From: Saprolegnia diclina VS20
Lineage: Eukaryota > Oomycota > Saprolegniomycetes > Saprolegniales > Saprolegniaceae
Assembly (NCBI RefSeq): GCF_000281045.1
Contig: NW_008246080.1
Coordinates: forward strand, 195,844 to 259,843
Direction of reading: 5' to 3'
Length of the DNA: 64,000 nucleotides
Part shown: piece by piece, positions 22,901 to 34,602 of the stretch
Layout: every line of letters begins with the position of its first letter
Numbering within the stretch: the stretch's first letter is position 1
Translations under genes and position numbers: made by a program
The notes under the pieces: model-generated
Seen by the model: the letters and a program-made list of their open reading frames with translations, nothing else
Told to the model about the DNA's origin: nothing
The model's database searches: none

Positions 22901-23290
22901 CTCTTCCACAAGGTGTGGCGCGCGATCGATCTCGATGGTGGCAACACGGTCGACTACAAGGAGTTCCTCGCAGCCTTTAGCGTGCAGGACAAGCGCATGT
23001 CCGCGTCGGCGCTCACGTGGCAGCAGACGATTCTGCAGCAAGTGTCGAACGTCCTGTACCAGCACCGGATCCACATGCGGTCGGCGTTCCGTCTCTTTGA
23101 CCAAGACAAGAGCGGAAGCATCTCGCGCGACGAGTTCCGCGCTGGCATCTCGACGTTCAATGCCATTTTGGACAAACCGCTGAGCGACGACCAAGTCGAC
23201 GCGCTCCTCACGCACCTTGACGCGGACGGCGACGGCAACATTAGCTACAACGAGTTCCTCGAAGGCTTCCAAGTCGTAAGCATGGAATAG
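19936..23290 (+). CDS. CAP-Gly / IQ / Ser-Thr phosphatase (PPEF-like) / EF-hand protein, copy A (broken by assembly gap)
   Basis: Visible exons: 19936-20085 (or 20088), 20136-20282, 20333-20404, 20453-20584, 20625-20761, 20810-21212, 21261-21461, 21509-21595, 21646-22139, then the gap, then 22703-23290. Order: basic leader; CAP-Gly-like domain (FGKYAA, IRYLAPSDGLAGVELDRAVG, CKPHRGMVVR); IQ motif (ACTIQAVWRRRRCLRAF); PPP catalytic core with GDLHGQ, GDFVDRG, RGNHE, HGG, IRSHE and FSASRYCG; and four visible C-terminal EF-hands (first residues Asp at DTNHDG, DLDGGN, DQDKSG, DADGDG). PPEF/PP7 phosphatases have IQ, PPP and EF-hands and are Ca2+/calmodulin responsive. An N-terminal CAP-Gly, a tubulin/EB-binding module, is not part of the usual architecture. 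The exon pattern matches copy B at 34603 almost exactly, including a 201-nt and an 87-nt exon. It ends 26 nt from the convergent TPR gene. Confidence 0.85.
22162..22702. other. Assembly gap (541 N)
   Basis: Run of undetermined bases inside phosphatase copy A. By comparison with copy B the missing part should contain an intron after NYS(R), the segment corresponding to 36841-37380, and two EF-hands. The distance in copy B is close to the gap length. Confidence 0.97.
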
Positions 23291-23316
23291 GAGAGTGGAT
23301 TAGGTATCTTGGCGAC

Positions 23317-24960
23317 CTACTTGTCTTCGGGCGTCCACGCGTCCTGACTGCGTTTGGCGTCGTCTTGGTCCTTGTCCTCCGTGCCGTCATCTACGTCCTT
23401 GTCGTCGTGTTTGTCGTCGTCGCCAGTGTCCTTGTCGTCGCCAACACCGTCGTCGTCTTCGTCGCTACGGACATCGGCGTCACTGCCGATGCCGTCACCG
23501 TCAACCTCGTCTTGACGCGACTCGTTTGGCTCGTCGGACGCCGGCTCATGCTTTTCATCTTGGCGCAGCAACATGTCGTCGGCCGCTTTCGCTTCGCTCT
23601 CGTCCAGTGGCATGTCGAGCGAGAGGCGCCGAAGATCGCTGCCTGCCGTCGCAACGTCATCCATCGTCTTGGCCTCTGCAATGGATTCGTCTGCTCCACC
23701 AATCTTGTTGATGTCAGTCTCTTCTGCTGCACCAGCCTTGGCGTCAAGCTCTGGCTCCTCGGAGAAACCTTGGTTCCGGTCATCCGGTGGCGGCGTCTCG
23801 ATCTTCTCGACACCGACCGGATTCGACGTCGCGGGCTCGTCCTCGCTGCGGCGCGGTGTGAGCAGTGGCGTCAGGTCGCTGCTGGCCGGCAACGGCATGC
23901 GCACCACCGGCTCGGGTAGGACAAAGTCGTCTGCGAGCGCACGGGCATCAAAGCGGCACAGGTCGACGCCAGGGCCCTTCGGCGCCAACACATCGCTGGT
24001 CCCCGACGCGTCAAGAGGGCGCACTCCGTAGGCCGCCGTCGTTTGCTTGGGCACATGGCGGCGTCCGCGACTCTTGGGCTCGGCGGGGCGGGAGCTTGCC
24101 TTGGCGCGGGCCTCGCGAAAGACGTCGTGCGTCTTCTTGCGGGCGACGAGCGACTCGGCCGCGCGCTGCGCCTCCTCGAGCGCGGTCGTCAGCGGGTCGT
24201 CGATGCCGAGGCGGTCGCAAGCGGTTTGCACGGCCCGCTTGTACGACTGCAGCACCTGCACGTGGGGCTTCTTGAGAAACTCGAGCTCGACCGCCATGTT
24301 GTGGTAGGCGACCGCGACCGCGCTCCAGTGCGCATGCGCATGGGCGTCCGGCGCATTCCCAGCCTCTTGGAGTAGGATGAGCGCGCGCTGTGCGGCGAGG
24401 AGCGCCTTGTCGTGGCGGCCGAGCTGCGACAAGATCGCACACGCGTTGAGCCGCGTCTCGGCGGCGCGCAGGCCCTAGCAGAAGAGATATGGTGTTGTTG
24501 AAGAGAGACATGACAGCCATCTACCGACGACCCGTCGAGCGCCATGGCGCGCTGGAGGTAGCTGTACGCGACGCGCAGCTTGTGGACGCGGCGGTAGTAG
24601 GCGGCGAGCTGGTTGAAGATCGCAATGTATTCGTCGGCCGTTGTGGCCAACGCGTCGGCTTTGAGCAAGAAGCAGCGCGCGTCGTCGAGGCGGCCGGCGC
24701 AGAGCTGGCGCCGGCCAACGTCGGTGGCCACGGCGCACATGCGCTTGGCCAGCGCCCACACCTCGGGACTAGCGTTGGGTGGTGGCGTTGGCCTCGTGGT
24801 CAATGGAGTCGTACCTCTCGTAGCCGAGGTAGTGCTGGCGCAGGAAGAGCGACCGCTCCCAGCACAGCATCGCCTGCGCGAGGTCGCCGGCGGCGAGGCA
24901 GCTCTCGGCGGTCGCGTCGAGCGCGCGGACGTCGGGGAGGTCGTAGTCGTCGGCGACCAT
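23317..24960 (-). CDS. TPR-repeat protein with acidic C-terminus
   Basis: Three exons: 24960-24815, 24768-24525, 24474-23317 (introns of 46 and 50 nt), giving 515 residues. The first 230 residues are helical repeats of TPR type (SCLAAGDLAQAMLCWERSLF, LKADALATTADEYIAIFNQL, RLNACAILSQLGRHDKALLA, NMAVELEFLKK). The joins put consecutive TPR helices in one frame. A Lys/Arg-rich linker and a long disordered tail follow, whose last 100 residues are dominated by Asp, Glu and Lys (Asp-rich runs such as DEDDDGVGDDKD). TPR proteins are scaffolds; no partner can be named. In oomycetes similar TPR proteins include ciliary ones, but nothing here proves that. It is convergent with the phosphatase gene. Confidence 0.85.
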
Positions 24961-25012
24961 TCAAGATCCAACTCGAGGGCGGGGGTTCGAACCTCGCGTG
25001 CGACGCTTTGGT
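24961..25012 (+). other. tRNA 3'-half-like remnant / B-box sequence
   Basis: Immediately upstream of the TPR start codon, on the opposite strand, lies TTCAAGATCC...ACTCGAG followed by GGGGGTTCGAACCTCGC and GTGCGAC. The GGTTCGAACC core fits a T-arm or B box, and the spacing resembles the 3' half of a tRNA-Leu-type molecule. No matching D-arm or 5' acceptor strand exists upstream, since that DNA is coding. It may be a tRNA relic, a SINE tail or chance. Confidence 0.3.
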
Positions 25013-25114
25013 GAAAGTGAGAAGACGGGATGACTAGTACATGTATGAACTCTTTCCTAATTAGTGGGCGACGACGAGCGTCTTAATGTGGGTCGTGTTC
25101 TCCGATCGGACGCG

Positions 25115-28100
25115 TTAATACTGATACTGGCCCGGCGCCCCGTACGGCTGCGGCGGCACCATGCCGCCATACTGCGGCTGCGGCATCCCGTACGCCGGCT
25201 GCTGCATGCCATAGCCGGGCTGTTGCATGCCGTAGCCCGGCTGCTGCATGCCGTACGCGCTCGGGTCGTTGTAGGCCGCGTTGGCGAGCGCCATGACGGG
25301 CGCGCCCATGCCGCCCATGGCAAACTGCGGGTCAACGACGCCCGGCAGCGTCTCGGCGGGCATCGCGTCTTCCTTGGGCGCCGTGCGCTCGTCGAGCACC
25401 TTGATCTTTTCGTGGAGGTTCTTGACGTACTGGATCATGTACGGCATGACAAAGTCCACGTAGCCGTTGCGCCACGCGAGCTCCATGGCCACGTCGGGCT
25501 TGATGAGCTTGTAGCACGTAAAGAGCGTCGCGCAAAAGCACTCCTTGTCGTGCGCGTCCACAAAGAAGCGGAGGAGCTCTTCCGCGAGCTCGGCGTCGGC
25601 CGAGTCGTTGGCCGTGTCGATCGCATCCTTGTACATCTTGTCGGCCTTGGACAGCTTGAGCGACTGCGCGTAGCGCTTGTTCTTCTTGTAGAGGTACGCA
25701 GCGATACGGCGGAACTCGAGGAGCTCGTGCTTCTCGACCTTTTGCGCGAGCGCAATCTGGTCGAAGTTGTCGTACGAGTCGATCGAGTCGCGGAGGCCCT
25801 GGTAGTCCTCGTCGTCCGTGAGGATTTCGTTGAGCGCTTCGTTAACCGCCGACAAGTTTTCCTTCTGCACGTCCTTGAGGTACTCGATCACGAGCGGGAG
25901 GTTGTCCGACTTGCGCAGCTGGTGCACCACGCGCGCGTGGTCGAGGTTGGGCGTGAGCACTTGGAGGAGGCGCGTGAGCTCGAGCGGGTGTTGCTCGAGG
26001 TAAAACTGGATCGCCTTGTAGTGGATTTCCTGGTTGCGCACCTTCTGGATGCAGTCGAGGAAGAGGTCGTGCGCGAACGCGACCGGGTGGTCGACCATCG
26101 TGCGCACCGCATTGTCAAACTGGCCGTCCTCCTTGTAGAGGTACACGGCGTGGTCCCAGTGCAGACCCTTCTCGCACGCCCGCAGAATCTTGGACACGTT
26201 CATGCGGCTGTGGAAGATCTTGATGTGCTCCATGAGCTTGGCCGGGTTGTACTTGGAGTACAGGATCGCGAGCTCGGTAAAGATACCCGCGTGGGCGCCC
26301 TCGAGGCCCAGACCTTGCTCCATGAGCTTGAGAAGCTCGGCCCAGTGGCCGCGGCGCTCATAGTTGAGGATGAGCTCTTCCAAGTGGTCCGGGTGCACAA
26401 TGATGTGCAGACCGCAGAGGCCGGCGAGGCGGAACTCGTTCACGTCCACGCACGCATAGTTGACTTCCTTCCACGTGCCGACCGAGTTGGCCTTGGTCGC
26501 CGCGTCGACGGCTTCGCGGAACTTGCCGAGACGCACGTAGCAGATCGCGAGTTTGGCGTTGTTGTTGATGTTCTGGAAGAGAAGCTTCGCCGCGTTGAAC
26601 ATGCCTTCCGCAAAGAGGCGCTCGCCCGTGTTCTGGATCTGCGCCACGTTGGGCGCCGAGATGAATTCCTCGAGCTCCGCGTACTTTTCCGTCTTGGCCA
26701 GCGCGTAGATGAGCGACGTGTCGAGGTGCTGCTCCTTGACCGTCTTGCGCGCCATGCGAAGGTAGTCGATTAGGTCGGCCCAGTTGCCGTCGCGCTCGGC
26801 CGTCGCAATCACATCGGCGTACGCCGATGGGTCACCCGCCTTGATGAACGACGCGAGCGCATCGTGCAAGTTGTTGTTGTCGAGCTGCGACTTGGCGAGC
26901 TTCGACCACACGTCCGGCTCGTTGCAGCGGTCAGCAAACTCGTAGGCGCGCGTCATGTCGCGGATGTAGTCGAGGAGCACGCCGATCGCTTCGCCGTTGA
27001 ACTTGGTCTTCTTGTAGATGACAAACGCCTCTTCGTAGAGCTGGTACTGCTCGCCGACCGCAATGCGCGCAATCTCGGGCCCGTCAAAGTTGTCGAGGCG
27101 GTTGACGTAGTCCATGACCTTTTCCTTGCACGCCTTGATGGCCGTGAGGATGAGCAAGTTCTGGAGGTTCTTGTTCGTCGAAAAGTCCGTGCCCTGGAGC
27201 ACGATGCGCTCGAGGAGCTCAATGAGCTCGTTCGGGAGCTCGGCGTTCATAAATGCGCGGACCGTCGTCGACACTTCGTCCGGGTTGCGGGCCTCCGGGA
27301 GCGCCGTTTGCACGACTTGGTCAATGAGCGCACGGCGGTTCGGCGCCTCGGCTTCGCCCTCGACCGCCTTCACGAGCACCTTGCCCCAAAGATCAAGGTC
27401 CTGGCGGTGCACGAGGTAGCGCGCGAGGTCCTTGAAAAGCGAGTTCTCGGTCGTGACGCGGATGAGGTCGTCGTCGCACGCACCGCCGGCACGCTGGTAC
27501 GCCAAGAAGGCGAGCGCCGGGTCGAGCTTTTCGCAAAACTTGCCGACGACCGCCGGCTCGTAGTACGGGTTGTTGACGAGGAACTGCTGCGGGTCGCGGT
27601 TGAGCGTCACGTAGATCTTGCCCATCGCGTTGTGCGTCGCCGGCTCCGTGTTGCCCTGCGTCACACGCGCCTCGAGCCACGGCTGGAGGAGGCGGAGACG
27701 GTTGCGCTTCTCGACCTCTTCGACGAGCTGGTCCACGGGCGTCTGCGGGATCTGGCCCAAGAGCGTCTTGATGTAGTCTTCGTTGCAGTCCAAGTCGAGG
27801 AGCTTGCCAACGACGAGCGGCGTCTTCTGCGGCGAGACCTTGGTCGCGTACACCTCAATGTACTTGAGGAGGTTGTTCGAGTAGAGGTACTGCGTGAGCT
27901 CCTCGACAAAGTCGTAGCGGTCGCACACGTGGATGAGTGGGCGCGGGTCCTGGAGCTTCGACTCCTTGAGAAAGTCCTTGACCTTGACGGGATCGTAGAC
28001 CGCCGAGTCGCGGCAGACGCGCTCGACCTCCTTGAACTGGCCCATCTTGGTCGCGGCCTCAATGTACTTGAAGTGCACTTCGGGCTCTTGCGAAAAGTTG

Positions 28101-30368
28101 ACCACCGACCCGAGAAAGTAGTACAGGCCGTCAAACGACTTGTACTTCTCAAACATCTCGATGATCTGCTTGGCGCCGAGCTGCTCGACGTACTTGGTCG
28201 CGACCTGCACCACAATCTGGATGTTCTGGCGCAAGTTGTGGCCCAGGAGCGCGTTGATGAGCTCCATCGACACCTCGGCGTTCACCGTCCCGAAAAACGT
28301 CACGATGAACTCGTGGTTGATCGCGTGCGTGTTGACAACGACGCGCTTGAGGTCCGCGAGCTCCGTGTAGTGCTCGAGCGCGCGCTGGAAGAGGCCGGCC
28401 TTCTCGCAGAGCTGCGCGACGCGCGGACGGTCATAGTGCGAAAACATGTTGTTCGAGAGGATCGCGTCCGCGACCTGCGGCGACCCGCCGAGAAGGTTGA
28501 TCTCGAGGAGGCGCGTCTGCAGCGGGCCTTCTTCCGGGCGGTTGTTCTTGAGCGCTTCGAGCAGGAACGCGGTCGTCTCCTGGACGCGGCTCACTTGCAT
28601 GAAAATGTCGACGACCGACGCAATGTCGACGAGCGGGCCGTTCTCGGCCGTCGCGAGCTTCTGCGCAAAGTCGAGCGCGCCCTGCGGGTTCGCGCGCACG
28701 AGGTTCTGGAGCATAAACGTGTAGTCGCAGCGGTAGTTGGTCTTGGACGCATACGCGACAATCTTGTCAAACTCGCCGCGCTGGACAAAGCAGTTGATGA
28801 CCTTCTCCGGCACGTTCGCACGCAAATAGACCGAGAGCGCCATCGTCGTGTCCGACTGCGCGCACATATCACCGAGCTCTTCCGAGCACTCGAGCTTGTC
28901 CTCGGAAAGCCACTTTTGCAGCAGCTGGCCGCGGCCCTGCATGAGCACGGGGCGCGCGAGCTCGATCGACTCGTACTTGTTGAGCGTGCCCATCTCCAAG
29001 CAGACGCTGAAGAATTGGAGAAGCGGCAACGGCTGGCCAGGCTGCGCGGGCATCTGCTGGAAGCGCTGAATCACCTGCGGCGTGCGCAAGACACCCTGCG
29101 GCGAGACGGCAGCGAGGCGCGCAGCGCCCTGCACGTCGTTCATTCCCACGAGGCGGTTAAACTCGGTAAAGTAGAGCTCCTCGGCGCCAGGCAGGTTGAG
29201 GCGCGTCGCGAGCTGGAGCGCAAGCTGCGAGTCGCGGAGCGTGCCCACAATGTACGGGACGAGCTTCTGCTGGTTGATCGAAAACTGGAGCAGCTGGCCG
29301 CGACGCGTGATACCGAGCATACCCTTGGACGCTGTATGCAGGGCCGTGACAAAGACCGTGTCCTGGGCGACGCGCGCGCGGTACACGGGCTTGCCAGTGT
29401 GAATGTCAAAGAGGAACAGGTAGCCCATCTTCGTGATCATGTAAATGATGTCATCGCCAGGCGCCGCCTAGAAACACATGAGATACATACACGTCATCGT
29501 GACGACCAGACGGTACCATCATCGAGACAGGGAAATCGTTGACCGCATCCGCGGCAAACGGGATCGGCTGGGGCGGCAGCCGGAACGTCTGGCCCGCAGC
29601 GTTCGTGCCGACTTCCATGATAAAGAGCTGCAACGGCGCGTCACCCTTGGTACCGGCAAAGCACAGCACTTGGGCTTCGTCGGTGCGGCCCGGGGGCTTC
29701 ATGTTGGTAAAAGTACCGGCGTGGCCCTGGAGCACCTGGCTGACCTTCTTGTCCTTCGAGTAGAGCTGCATGTTGCCTTCAATGCGACCACCCTCGCCCG
29801 CCGAGATACCGACGAGCAAGAGCCACTGGTTGTCGGGCGACGTCTCGTAGCTAATGATCTGCGTGTTCGGGCCAAGGTTGGCGTGGCGGTCAAACTGCTT
29901 GGCGGGCGCCGAGTCGCCTTCAATGCTCCAGTGGTACACAGCCGTGGCCGTGACCATGCCAATCGTGTTGGGCGTGATCCACCGCCAAAACACAATCGCG
30001 TCCGTCATCTGATGCGACTTCATCTTGGCGCGGAGCTCCATGTTGAAAATCTGGAGCTGCGACCCGGCGCGGAGCGCAATCACCTTGGTCAAGGGGTTCA
30101 TGATCGCGGCCTCGGCCGCAATCGGGCGGCGCTGCACGTTGTTGCCCGCGGCCATGTCGACGATCACGACGTTTGCCTGGCCGTTCACGGTCTCGCACAC
30201 CGTAATGAACTTGTCGCTCTCCATGGCGCACGTCCCGAATTTAACATAGTCCAGGTTGACGCCGAGCGTCCCGAGCTACATGGTGCACATAAGCCTCGTC
30301 GTCTTACCACGATGGATGCATCTTCCTACATTGAGGACTTCGCCAAAGGTAATCGGCAAGTCGGCCAT
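25115..30368 (-). CDS. CLTC: Clathrin heavy chain
   Basis: Exons 30368-30330, 30275-29517 and 29467-25115 (introns 54 and 49 nt) give about 1,716 residues, matching clathrin heavy chains. It forms triskelia that coat endocytic and Golgi/endosome vesicles. The short first exon encodes MADLPITFGEVLN, and the join gives LGTLGVNLDYVKFGTCAMES, the conserved start of the N-terminal beta-propeller. The third exon begins AAPGDDIIYMITKMGYLFLFD and runs through the linker and the clathrin heavy-chain repeats, with the trimerisation region near the end. The last 40 residues are a low-complexity repeat of GYGMQQP units plus Pro/Tyr, where animal clathrin has a different QLM tail. Strong third-position C/G bias suggests high expression. 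Large open frames on the opposite strand are shadows. Confidence 0.97.
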
Positions 30369-31096
30369 CCTGCGCTCTTCGTCCTTCGCACGTCGGTAGC
30401 CTTTTCGAAAATGACGTCGACTTGGAGATCTTCTTGGGGTCAAACATCTTGGAAATTGTATTGAAATCTTTTTGGCCGGGACCACCCCACACGTGGAGCG
30501 CGGTGACTTCCCTCTCACAATTGATATTTGGGGGCCTCTCAAATTGCATATCTGGTCCCACTCTATGTCTCGCGTGCCGCGTCTGCTCGCACATCGCGGC
30601 CTACAAACCTCTCTCTTTGCATATCCTGTGGGACTGGATTTGCGTGCGACACGTGCAACCATATGTCTTGTGGGAGGCAGCGCGGAGCGTATTTTTATTC
30701 CATGTGCCGCACGAGAATGCTGGACGCAAGTGATTAAAAATGCACAAAATAAAATGCACCATGCGCCGTGTGGCACACGTACAGCGCAGCAGTTACGAAA
30801 CGCCACGCTGCATTTTATTTCAGCGGTTTTCACGCAGGTATTTTTAGAAATATCGAACCGAGCAATTTATTTTCAAATGCGGATTTGGACGCCGATTGGC
30901 TTCAACTTTGTATACGATGGCGCGCTTTTTGATGCCGGCGAATAAAAATGCACGCTGCCACGTCGAGTTCAACAACAACCCAGACCTGAGTTCAACGCGT
31001 TTTACGTTAAACGTTCGGAATGGCTTGTGCTGTCGTGCTGCTGCCGCCCTCGTTGACGGTCCCATCCGAGGACAACCTCCACAAAGCACTCGGTCC
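30369..31096. other. Upstream region of clathrin gene, no gene supported
   Basis: About 730 nt, clearly AT-richer than the flanking coding DNA, with several AATAAAATGCA-like stretches near 30750 and 30940. No domain-bearing frame. Likely promoter for clathrin and 3' sequence of the small gene beyond. Confidence 0.45.
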
Positions 31097-31748
31097 CTAC
31101 ACGTTTGATTGGGCGCTAATAACGAGCTCCTCGAGGGTCGCAGTTCAACGGTCGACGGGTATTACCTCGGCAACAGAAACAGGGCGCGCTCGGCTTCGAG
31201 AAAGGACCGATGCATCGCTTGAGTGACGCGCTTGGCGATATACGCGGGTCGCATCTGTCCTTTCCAACGTCATGTAGCCCACCACGTTCAGGAGAACTCG
31301 AGCCAGAGTCAACGTTTAACCACATTGCCTTTGCGCTAAAGACGTTAATCCCGAAAATGTTGGTCTTTTTGAAACACCGTCGCTTCAACAAACTCCAATA
31401 GGTCCACGCCACGTCCACGCAGCTCCAGCGTCGGCGATGGCGCGTCGCCAAGGTGATGGTACTTGCCGTAGTGAATGCATGCGTTCCGAAGGACCAAGCT
31501 AAAGCTATTTACCTGCTCCTGTCCCTTGCCGCTTGGATCTTGCGGGTTCAACACGTCACCTCAAGGACACTGCCACCTTCACTTCGTCGCCAGCAAGTGT
31601 CTTGTGATTTGCGGCCGCCACGAACTATTAGCATTCGAATAAGCTCTTAGAGATCTCCGCGACCTTTTGTTTAGGGGCCAGTTCTACTCTGTCCCAGTGC
31701 TACGATGGGGATGACAAAGGAGTCGACGCTAAGGGCGCATACGAGCAT
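31097..31748 (-). CDS. Candidate small multi-exon gene, unknown function
   Basis: No long frame exists here, but a chain of short frame-consistent exons does: 31748-31743, 31699-31664, 31624-31560, 31498-31390, 31335-31321, 31254-31166, 31115-31097, with GT-AG introns of 39-66 nt. The best pieces read HWDRVELAPKQK, FVAAANHKTLAGDEVKVAVS, CIHYGKYHHLG, LELRGRGVDLLEF and YIAKRVTQAMHRSFLEAER, and look like real protein. The first exon would carry only two codons, and the last exon choice is uncertain (an alternative acceptor at 31098 opens a longer tail). I do not recognise the family. It lies just 63 nt downstream of the C69 peptidase stop on the same strand. Confidence 0.4.
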
Positions 31749-31811
31749 TGCATTGACGTGAAGGTTATCATAGATCCCGCAGAGACGAGAGACGTACGAG
31801 TCGCTTTATGC

Positions 31812-33712
31812 TCAAGCCACGGGGAGGTACCCGCGGCGGCGGCGCGAGGCTGTGAGCACATACGGCGCGACAACGCCGATGGCGACGCCGCACACAAGAC
31901 TCAACGAGGCGACGCCGAGACTTGCGCTGGCGGTCGTTGCAAGTGCAATCGTCGGTGTCGGTAGCGGCGTCCACTGCACGTAGTTGGTCGAGTTGAGCCA
32001 CCACGCCGGGTAGCCTGGCGACGCCATCCCACCGAGCTCCTCGCTTGTTGTGACGTAGCCATCGCTGTACTTGGCGACAAGGGCCCACGCAAGCCGCCAG
32101 CGCGCGTCGACGACCCGCTGGGCAAACCGGTTGTGGGCCGTCTCGAGAAACACGCGGCGCGCCTCGTCGGTCTCGAGGGTTGTGGCGTGTTGCAGCGCGC
32201 GGTCGTGGATCGTGTGCGCTTCGTCCTGGAACTTGGTGGTGAAGGCGCTCACGTCTTCCGAGATGAGGTCGTAGCGCAGCGCGCGCCAGTTGTTGACAAA
32301 GTTGAATGCCCACCACGCCGATTCGTGGTGAAACTCGCTCTGCTTGCCCGCGAGGTCGTGGTACGACGGGGGCAGCGCCGCTTGACGGGACGAGAACGGC
32401 GTAAAGACGGTCCCGTGCGGCGCGCTCTGGCCAAACCACAGAGTGGCGTCGATCGACGTCACGTGCACGGCATAGCTGTACAGCGTGCGGTGGACCGAGA
32501 TCGGGTTGACCCACCCGCCGCGCACGCCGCGCGTGAAGCCCGAGTAGCGCAGCGGCGACCCGAACGGCCCGGCGGCCACGCCTTTGGTCAAGTCAAACTC
32601 GGTGCCTTGGTACTGGTCGCGCAAGATCGTGGTCACTTCCTGAAGCGCAAGTGGCCTGTCGACCGGCGCGGAGAAGGGGTAGTGGGGGTAGTCTGCAACA
32701 AAGCCAAATGTCTTTGGCACGTCCACGGACGGTGCAAACGTGCTGTAGATGCGCCACGATCGCCCATCGGCGTAAAAGTGGGGCCCCGGGGGTGGGGCCG
32801 CACCATACACCTTGGCGAAATGAAAGTCCTCGGTGCGGCCTGGCACCTACAACGCATAGTACATAGACAATTGAGGCGATTGGGCGATGGTGGCTGGGGT
32901 ACCTGGGGGGTGTACCAGCCCGCCGCCTCGGCCGCCGAAAACACATTCGCCGACGCGAGGAACTCGTCCGGCTTGTTCAAGTCGATCGCGCCGATCGTGA
33001 ACCGGTTGGCCAAGACGGCGATGTGCGCATCGGGCACGCGCTGCGCCGCCCAAACCGCGCTGTCGTTCGCCGGCGACGCGAGGATGTGAAAGATCCACAC
33101 TTCGCCGTACTTGTCGGTGATGCCCAGCGCCTCCGAGTCGTACCCCGGCGCCTCGGGCGTACCGCCGTACTCGCCGTAAAAGCCGTGCTCGACAGCGAGG
33201 TCGCCCATGGTTTGAATCGCGCACCGCGCCGAGTCGCAGCGCTCCATTGCAATGTTGGTGAGCTCGCCAATGCCAAACATCGAGTGGCCGCCGGGCATGT
33301 TGAGCGGCCACCCTGTGCTCTTGGCGTTGCACGTGCTTTCGCCGATCGCGAGCTGCACTTCGTTGACGATGCCGTACTCTTGCTGGATGTAGCTGTACGT
33401 GTGGGCCACCTGCGGAATCGATCCGAGCGGCACCGAGACGTTTTGGCCGCCCACGGGCTCGTACTGCGGCCCGCGGTCCTGCGCCACGATGCGCGGGTAG
33501 CCGCCAAAGATCTTGTACACGGCGCGCATCGAGCCCGGCGCGTGGTCGGCCGCGGCTATCGCAACGAGCCGCAAGTCGGCCGCGTCCCCGCCCGCGTCGT
33601 CGTTGTGCGTGACGATCGTCGAGCCGTCGATCGTCGCGTTCTTCCCGACAGCGATCATGGTGCACGCCTGCGCGGCCGTCGCTAGCGCGCTCAGGAGCGT
33701 GAAGAGACGCAT
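31812..33712 (-). CDS. Peptidase family C69 (dipeptidase-like), secreted or membrane anchored
   Basis: Exons 33712-32903 and 32846-31812 (56-nt intron) give 614 residues. A signal peptide (MRLFTLLSALATAAQ) is followed by ACTMIAVGKNATIDGS. In C69 Ntn-hydrolases the Cys exposed by removal of the leader (here Cys17) is the nucleophile. Further family features are THNDD, the GEYGGTPEAPGYDSEALGI region and IFHILASP. The intron join gives GWYTPQVPGRTEDFHFAKVY. A single hydrophobic helix near the C-terminus (about residues 575-600) followed by RRRR suggests type I anchoring with the catalytic part outside or in a lytic compartment. Members cleave dipeptides. The start ATG is the first in frame and gives a clean leader. 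Confidence 0.92.
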
Positions 33713-34602
33713 CGGAGGCTCGGGCCAAGTGGAAAAGTGATGGTGTCGCTCGACGTCAAGCTGGTTGGGTGGGCCTCGGTTTCACAGAGACTAAAGCCAC
33801 CCAACTTGAAACGGCGTCCGACGCCCGCTCCGTACCTCCGTGGCTCACATGGTATGGACACGGCAACGAATCGTCTAGGTTATAGGCAGCACTCCAGAGC
33901 TGCAAGCAATGCCATATATACAAGCAATGCAATGTACACAACAGTGTAGCCGATAATAGACCGAGCGTCATGCGCGCCGCGGGTCAATGACGTGGCGGTC
34001 GACGAAGGGAGGTACCGAAACGGCCACTCAACTGCAAGCGGTGCACGGTCGGCAGCAGAAGCCGGAGATCGCCATCAGCAACGATTTGGTTCTGTATTTC
34101 CGCCAAGAGAAGCCGTGCGCTTCTCGTCCGAGATTGACCGATCGCACTCGACCAGTGTATATGATACAGACACATATGTTCGAGATATAGTGTGGTTCCG
34201 ACCTGACGCCAGCCTTGCGGTGGCTGTCTGCATCTCAGTGGTGCTAGTTTAGCGAGATTCGACGGCCCCGGCAGTGTATGGTGAGCCTCGGGCGGAGGCG
34301 TGCCGATGGCGGAAGGTATCGAGAGGCCAGGGTGTCGCTACTGTTGCGTGGAAATAGACTTCACAGACACGGCCTGGCGCCATGCTGCGCACGTATGATT
34401 TTGGACGCGTTTGATTGGCTAAAATGGGCTGAAACAGGTATCTTTTTGGCCAATCTGTTTTCCAGGCGGACAGAGTCCCACTGACTATCAAAAATAATAT
34501 TCGTAGGTAGAAACATGAATACAAATACAATGTGACCTACGTGGAAAAGAAATTAAATCACGGAAGATTGCAAAATAAATTTCACGTCATTTCCAAGTTG
34601 GT
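33713..34602. other. Divergent intergenic region (C69 peptidase / phosphatase copy B)
   Basis: About 890 nt between two outward-facing genes. No supported coding frame. An imperfect inverted repeat (AAGCTGGTTGGGTGG near 33759 against CCACCCAACTTG near 33798) is visible. Likely carries both promoters. Confidence 0.4.

Noticed and set aside
22127-23272. 381-codon minus-strand frame containing X residues
   Set aside because: Created by the N run and antisense to the EF-hand exon.
25064-29542. Long + strand open frames of 569 and 892 codons
   Set aside because: They lie exactly opposite clathrin heavy chain, are very rich in Leu/Val/Arg/Glu as expected from antisense of GC-biased codons, and show no domain.
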